In this document: one piece after another, positions 58,770 to 64,000 of the stretch
How the letters are laid out: every line of letters starts with the position of its first letter
Position numbering within the stretch: the first letter of the stretch is position 1
Source: Aporrectodea caliginosa
Lineage: Eukaryota; Annelida; Clitellata; Crassiclitellata; Lumbricidae
DNA: 64,000 nt
Reading direction: 5' to 3'
Assembly: GCA_020284085.1 (NCBI GenBank)
Contig: JACEVL010000426.1
Location: 1,082,501 to 1,146,500, forward strand
The notes under the pieces: model-generated
What the model was told of the DNA's origin: nothing
What the model saw: the letters and a program-made list of their open reading frames with translations, nothing else
Databases searched by the model: none
Translations under genes and position numbers: made by a program

Positions 58770-59313
58770 CATAGGCGTAGCTACATAAGGAGGAGGCAGT
58801 TGCCTCCTCTTGGTTTTCCTATGTAGTGGAGTTTCAATTGAAATGACCAGGAATTTGTTAATGATCTGTGAATTTGCCTCCTTGAATTTGAGTTTAAAAA
58901 GACAAATCTAATAAAAAGTCATCATCGGACAGTGTTAAATCTAGATGTGTCTAAAAAAATGAATGAACCCCCTCGAAAACTCTTGGAAAAGTCTTGTTAC
59001 TACCCCCTCGAAAAGTCTTGGAAAAGTCTTGTTACTACCCCCCTCGAAAGTTTTTTCGGAAAACGGTCGTTACTACCCCGCCCTCAAAATTGCGGAAAAC
59101 GGTCGTTACTACCCCGCCCTCAAAATTGTTGGAAAATTCTTGTTGTACTCCCCCCCGGTCGTCAACTTTTCCCCACAGCAAGGGGAGTAGACTATAGACA
59201 CTGATTATCGGAATTTAAAAATGTCTAAGAAAAGGTCATTGAGAAAAATATGCACTGGTGTCTGAAGTTTGTGAAGTTGCCTCCTCTTAAATTTAGGTCT
59301 GGCTACGCCACTG
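58770..59313. mobile_element. hAT-like MITE, second copy, enlarged
   Basis: Same family as 56223-56559: ends cataggcgtagcta and the inverse cagtggcgtagcca. A perfect 8-bp target-site duplication, ttcgcctc, flanks it (58762-58769 and 59314-59321). It is about 200 bp longer because of an internal minisatellite. Confidence 0.9.
58965..59165. repeat. Minisatellite within the hAT-like MITE
   Basis: Five to six units of about 33 bp built on ccctcgaaaagtcttggaaa then agtcttgttactac. The later units change to ctcaaaattgcggaaaacgg tcgttactac-type sequence. Confidence 0.8.
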
Positions 59314-59350
59314 TTCGCCTCCTTCTATAATTTTCAATATTTTCCTAATG

Positions 59351-59356
59351 TTTATT
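59351..59356 (-). terminator. Candidate poly(A) signal of the zinc-finger gene
   Basis: Minus-strand AATAAA about 170 bp downstream of the proposed stop at 59525. Plausible only. Confidence 0.3.
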
Positions 59357-59524
59357 ATATACCACGACAAGAATTTTGTTTGTCTATAAACGAGTTGTTC
59401 ATCGCGTAGAGCGGACGAGTCTTAGTTGCCAAATTACGAAACTATACGGACACACTCTCGACGACTGAGTTAATTACTACGTGTCTCTAATGACGCCTAA
59501 TAATCTTACTAGCGAATATTAATT

Positions 59525-62468
59525 CTAAAGCAATCCGGCGACTGGTTTGACTGAGAGATCGGTGAGCAGGTTGTCGGCATCGTGCCAGGCGTTGGCTGTG
59601 TTGGCTAAGGAAGGCGTGAGCAGTCTGTGGTCGAGCCACGGTTCGTCGTCCCAGTACAAGATGGGCGCCAGGTGGTGCGACCGCATCGATCCGACCATCG
59701 ACCCACAGTCGATCAGCGAATGATCGGAAACGACATCTCCTGTTCCGCTGGAGAAACTTTCCGTCAGGTAGGTCACTCCAGAGATGCTGCTGCTGCTGCT
59801 GCTGCATCGAAAGATCGACGACAGGTAGGTCGTCGATGGAATTCCTGGGCAGGTGCTGCCTTGAACCGGGGACATGTGGAGCCGACGACCACCCACAGGA
59901 GGCAGCGGCGGCGGCGTAGAGCCCGTCCGAAGCGATACGGTCATCGACGAAGCAGCTGGCATCGAAAAGCTTCGTTTGGTGACCGTGCGAAAGGCTTTGG
60001 GTGGATTCTGGGAGAGTTGCTTCCAGTGAGTATCCGGCACAGCTGCGAAGGGCGGATATAAGTGTTTCGAAAGGCGGAAGAGAGTTGTTCATCTGCTGGT
60101 AGGCGCTTTCCGACTCGTGTGCCGACAGGTTATAGGCCATGGCAGCAGCTGCTACAGCGGCTGCCGTTGATGAGGAGGAGCAGAGGGAAGAGGAGCAGGA
60201 GGAGGAGGAGGGAGAGAAGGAGGAGGGATCCTTTGTGTTCGGTGCAATCTTTTCCAGGTGATATGGATCAAGCGCTTCCTGGAAATGACGCAGCCCCAAG
60301 TGTATCACGGGTTTGACATCCAGTGTGTCCGTTACCAGTATGTCATGATAATCGCTGGACATCGTCTTCCGGTCATTTCGAAATCCGTACTCGGCGCCCA
60401 CTGAGCTGTCCGTCATCGTGGGGCAGAGGTCTCCTCCTCCGACTGGTCCGAAAAAAGCGCCGACTGGACTCAGCGACCTCATCAGGGTCGATGAGGTCAA
60501 CTCTCCGGCGGTCACTTCAGCCTTAGGCTCCAGCTGAAGTTCGTCCGTGCGAGAGAGGTCGGTCTTTCGGCGCTTCTGGCCCGTCTCTCCCTGTTCGAGG
60601 GTGTACTTCAGGCATGGTCGACGATGTCTGTGTCCCCAGAGGTTCTCTCGGGTCTTGAAGCTCTTGCCGCACTGACACTGAAAGGGTCTTTCGTTGGAGT
60701 GGATGCGTTCGTGAAGGCGAACGGCCGACGAGTCCTTGAAGCGCTTTCCGCAGACGCTGCACTTGCACGGGTAGTCGGAGTTGTGTCGGTAGAGGTTGTG
60801 CTTCTTCAGGTGGACCTTGAGCTTGAAGCCGATGTCGCAGATGGTGCAGCGATAGGGACGCGACTCGCTATGCATCAGCATGTGCTTGTTGAAAGCCGGT
60901 GCGGAGACGAAATGTTTCCCACAGGTCATACAGACCGCTCGCTTCTTGCCTCCTCCTCCTCCTCCTACTCCACCACCACCGCCGCCGCCATCGTACGACC
61001 CCGCCTGGTTCACTTGTCCATCCTTAGCAATGATGATGGATCTGGACGTCATGTTCTTCGTGGCGCCAGAGTTACCTTTGCCGGTTGCCAGTGGCGACAG
61101 AAGACTGGCTTCGAACTCCGACTGGCAGTTTCCCAAGGTCATCTTAGAATTGAGTGTGCAGTCAGTGGGATCGTTGATTTCGAATTTCAGATCTGTCATC
61201 TGGTGACCGGGAATGGGATAAGCGCTGTGGGTAGTCGCCCCAAGCGACTGGGGCTGGAAATCATGGATCAGAGGTGGAGTCAGAAGAGAGATGGGGGACT
61301 GTCCTTGTGGGTGGTCGTTTTTTCGAAAAGCCTTGGGGGGCCATTTGGTGTTTGCGATATCCAGTCCCACTCTGCAGGCGATGAACCCAGACCCGATGAA
61401 CTGATGGTTGACCGCAGCTGCCTTGGCGGTGTATCTGCTTCTTCCGTCTGGTAGGTGCGCAATGTATCCCTGCTGCTGGTGCTGGTGGTGGTGCTTGATT
61501 ACCCCCGGGCCACTCCTCGTCTGTTGGCGTCCACAGGTCTTGCTTCGATGGTCGTGGTGCCAGAGACATTCGCTCGTCTTGAACGCCTTTCCACAGCGGA
61601 TGCAGATGTAGGGTCTGGCGTCCGAGTGGATGCGTTCGTGGGCGCGTACTGCCGTCGAGTCCTTGAATCGCTTTCCACAGTGCCCACACTGTTCGTTGAG
61701 CTCTCGCGTGTGTTTGAAGAGCGTGTGCTTCTTCAGATGGTAGCGCTCCTTGAATCCGATGCAGCAAATGTCACAGACGAACGGACGCTCCTCCGAATGC
61801 GTCCGAATGTGGTTCTTGTAGTTGGAATTCTGAGCAAAGGACTTCCCGCACACGTTGCACGACCACTGCGACGCTCCACCCGCTAGCCCACCACCTCCAC
61901 CGACGCCACCTGCCGCCCCGTGGCTACCCTTGACGGTCGGCTTCACGATGGCCACGTTCTTGCAATGATCCCAGTCGGGCAGCCACGTCTTGTGCAGCGC
62001 CAGGTGCATTCGCAGGTATTTCTCGCTCGTGAATGTCTTCGGGCACTGGAGGCATTGGTAGATGAGTCTTTCCGAAGGGAACACCGGTCGTACCGTTGCA
62101 CATCCATTCGCTGTTGCTCCATCTCCGAAGAAGTCTTCTCTTGACACGTTGACGGAGTTCCACTGCAGCGGACTTCCATAGAGGTCAGAGGTCAAGTCTT
62201 TCGGCAAAGTATTTCCGGCGTCGAAACGCGAAACCATCTCCATCTTCGTCGCTTCTGTTGTCGTATCATAGCTGCTGCTGCTGAATCTTTGAATGTGTCG
62301 GTGCATCAGTTCATCCGGCAGACCATTCAGAATTTTTCCATTGTCCTCGCAGACCGTATCCTTATTGTCTCTGTCCAGCGTCAGGTGACATGACTTAAAG
62401 ACGTCGTCATGATTGTTGTTCGTCGCCCACGTCTGGATCTCGTTGTACTTAGTCTCCTCGCTGCCCAT
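59525..62468 (-). CDS. C2H2 zinc-finger protein, nine fingers, frame break near C-terminus
   Basis: A probable DNA-binding nuclear protein of about 980 residues in one uninterrupted stretch. The start is ATG at 62468-62466; the longer open frame begins at a GTG and has a TAA upstream. Finger 1 is alone (residues about 137-159). Fingers 2-5 (202-312) and 6-9 (511-619) are two related four-finger groups. A basic KRRKTD at about 632 could be a nuclear localisation signal. Poly-Gly runs precede both groups. Serine-, alanine- and glutamine-rich low-complexity stretches follow. After a CAG repeat at 59785-59805 the frame of the body turns arginine-rich and ends at 59487, while the frame one base over reads SGVTYLTESFSSGTG to HLAPILYWDDEPWLD and stops at 59525; I take the latter as the true C-terminus. 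I do not recognise an orthologue. Confidence 0.88.
59785..59805 (-). repeat. (CAG)n tract at the zinc-finger frame break
   Basis: Seven TGC units on the plus strand; on the minus strand they read as Gln in the upstream frame and Ser in the downstream frame. The switch between the two protein-like frames happens at or just beside this tract. Confidence 0.85.
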
Positions 62469-63100
62469 TGGTCTATCGTAAAGCCAGAACACTGGCCACT
62501 TTACTTACAGCATTTTTTCGCACTTCCTGCTGAGTACATTATGATGATGAAGACGTCTTAGTACAGCAAAACAGCGACGAGCCAACTCCTGAAGAATCTC
62601 TTTAAGCGATGAATCGACTGCGACTTTCATTTACGATAAATACGGTGATGGAAATAATTGACCGACGATGGTAGAGCTAGAGCGTACGTAGCAGCTTAGC
62701 GACTGGCGTTTCTTTGCTGAAGTCTCAAGCAGAATTATCCAGATCATTATTTCTCCCAGGAATATAAGCGGAAAGAACCAATCTGTAAAAGAGAAAATGC
62801 CAATTGTGAGAAACCTGACTACATATCTGTTGCGTACACAAGACAACCGATTAATTCTAAATCTGTATGATCTGCTTCCATTAAAAGCTTGCGGCTAATC
62901 GAAAAAGCCTTAAGCAGATAAGACTAATTGCCGCGTTTTAGTTATACATGCTGTTTATATGCTTTTGATTAGAACTGCTGCTGTTGATGATTTTAGTGTT
63001 ACAAATACAATTCCATCCGAACACTCAGGAAATGTAGCCTATATACAATAATACAATACAACTGAATATCGCCCTTCTTACGAAGTTGCCACACGTCAAG
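62469..63100. other. 5' flank of the zinc-finger gene
   Basis: On the minus strand, 25-30 bp before the ATG, gctgtaagtaaag contains a perfect GTAAGT donor motif and a minimal ATG-CTG-TAA upstream ORF. Either a 5' leader intron or chance. Otherwise nothing recognised. Confidence 0.35.
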
Positions 63101-63201
63101 AGTGTGCAATTTTCTGTCTCGCGGACGGCTTGAGGTGGATTCAGAATCAACCCTCCGGTCGAACATACCCCTATACCAATTAGTGTGCAATTTTCTGTCT
63201 C
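63101..63201 (-). mobile_element. SINE head fragment with long target-site duplication
   Basis: A 61-bp piece of the SINE head (63121-63181: ggtataggggtatgttcg and gaggtggatt on either strand) is flanked by two exact 20-bp copies of agtgtgcaattttctg(tctc), at 63101-63120 and 63182-63201. It is a retroposition scar in which only the 5' part of the SINE remains. Confidence 0.75.
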
Positions 63202-63937
63202 TGTAGTGTTATTCTCCTTACAGATTTTATTTTAGTTATAGTTACAGTTATAGTTAATGATTTTTTATTTTGGTTATAGTTATAGTTAGTATTATTTTTA
63301 GTTATAGTAGTTAGAATAGTTAAATCTATCTACAGCGACATTTCATGACGGCTTAAGGGCGCTGAAGCATGCATAATAAAAATATCGCATTTTTCGTTCT
63401 CATTTAGCATATATGTCGAATCGTCCATATTGCTGATGGATGCAGGGAACTGGAAACTAGGTGACCTGAAATGATTGAGTTTTTTGCTTGTAAAAAGGTC
63501 GGCGTTTTCAATGGAAGATTGTTTCAGAAGCACAATTAGTAGAGCACAATGCGGTGGTGTCGGCGGACGCGAACGCGTCACCAACAGATCCCCACACGCT
63601 GAAAAAGCACTATGGTTGATTACTCGGATGACTCAAGACATGAAGGCAGACGTTGGTGAATTAGAGTTACTAATGGACCAAAACAACAATCAAAGTCCGT
63701 CAAAAGAGAATACAACGGAAGCCAGTCTTGTATATCCATGGAATGCTGATCGCCATCTTTACTGATACAATCAACATGATTTCAATAATTATAAACAGGC
63801 AACCGAAGCTTCAGACCGATTTCTTTGGCTATAAGGGCTCGACTTTAACACTTCTCTCAACCAGTCACATTAGACAGGACTTGGTGTGTAAAATTTCTCC
63901 CGGTGTCGAAATATAGGATATGAAATCCGAATGGGTT
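63202..63937. other. No gene recognised; TTATAG simple repeats
   Basis: Runs of (G)TTATAGTTA occur at 63230-63325. The plus-strand frame at 63475-63765 (96 codons) is fairly protein-like but I recognise no domain. Confidence 0.4.
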
Positions 63938-64000
63938 CAAAAGCGTGGAAGTTGCCAACCAACCAACGATTCTGAACAAAAGCGTGGAAGTTGCCAACCA
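63938..64000. repeat. 24-bp direct repeat at the window edge
   Basis: The block caaaagcgtggaagttgcca (then acca) occurs at 63938 and again at the very end, 15 bp apart. It could be the start of a tandem array that continues beyond the window. Confidence 0.7.

Noticed and set aside
59487..59780. Arg-rich continuation of the zinc-finger ORF to 59487
   Set aside because: Composition is typical of an out-of-frame read; the frame one base over is much more protein-like and ends at 59525.
60624..61886. Plus-strand ORFs of 276 and 143 codons opposite the zinc-finger gene
   Set aside because: Antisense shadows of a GC-rich coding region; no domain of their own.
62469..62492. Longer zinc-finger ORF starting at a GTG with residues FWLYDRP
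   Set aside because: A GTG start is unlikely here; an in-frame ATG follows at 62468 and a TAA lies upstream.

Overview
This is a window of animal nuclear genome, most likely from a marine invertebrate. Genes are split by introns with GT/AG splice sites, intergenic DNA is AT-rich and full of decayed transposons, and all three recognisable genes are metazoan in type. I cannot name the species. There is no bacterial, organellar or viral gene organisation.

Three host genes can be supported. (1) Mediator subunit 4 (MED4), minus strand, six coding exons between 36801 and 29913, which join in frame to 260 residues. (2) Cyclin C (CCNC), plus strand, ten coding exons between 40083 and 53125, joining in frame to about 284 residues. 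(3) A large intron-poor C2H2 zinc-finger protein, minus strand, 62468 to 59525, with nine fingers in a duplicated arrangement and a reading-frame break at a CAG repeat near its C-terminus. MED4 and CCNC lie head to head with about 3.3 kb between their start codons. Both encode parts of the same complex: MED4 belongs to the Mediator middle module, and cyclin C to the CDK8 kinase module.

Layout. 1-7.3 kb has no recognised gene; it holds a 60-bp minisatellite and (CATA)n arrays. 7.3-9.4 kb is a mobile element with LTR-like direct repeats around a frameshifted ORF. 11.2-13.5 kb holds a hAT transposase remnant, a 1.3-kb (CATA)n array and a short hAT-type element. 14.2-16.1 kb is a foldback element with arms of about 540 bp. 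18.9-20.4 kb (minus) and 25.0-27.1 kb (plus) are broken CR1/L2-like LINEs. 24.4, 27.5, 31.9, 37.6, 40.9, 41.4, 56.2 and 58.8 kb carry DNA transposons recognised by terminal inverted repeats, several with clear target-site duplications. 28.4-53.1 kb is the MED4/CCNC region, whose introns are loaded with repeats. 53-59 kb is mostly retroposon debris with tRNA-derived SINEs. 59.5-62.5 kb is the zinc-finger gene.

The most interesting signals are the MED4/CCNC pairing, the LTR-flanked element whose repeats match except for two deletions while its ORF is broken, the large foldback element, the LINE/SINE pair with a shared 3' tail that seems to have seeded the tetranucleotide arrays, and the duplicated finger module with its frame break. 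All calls come from reading the sequence; no database search was run.
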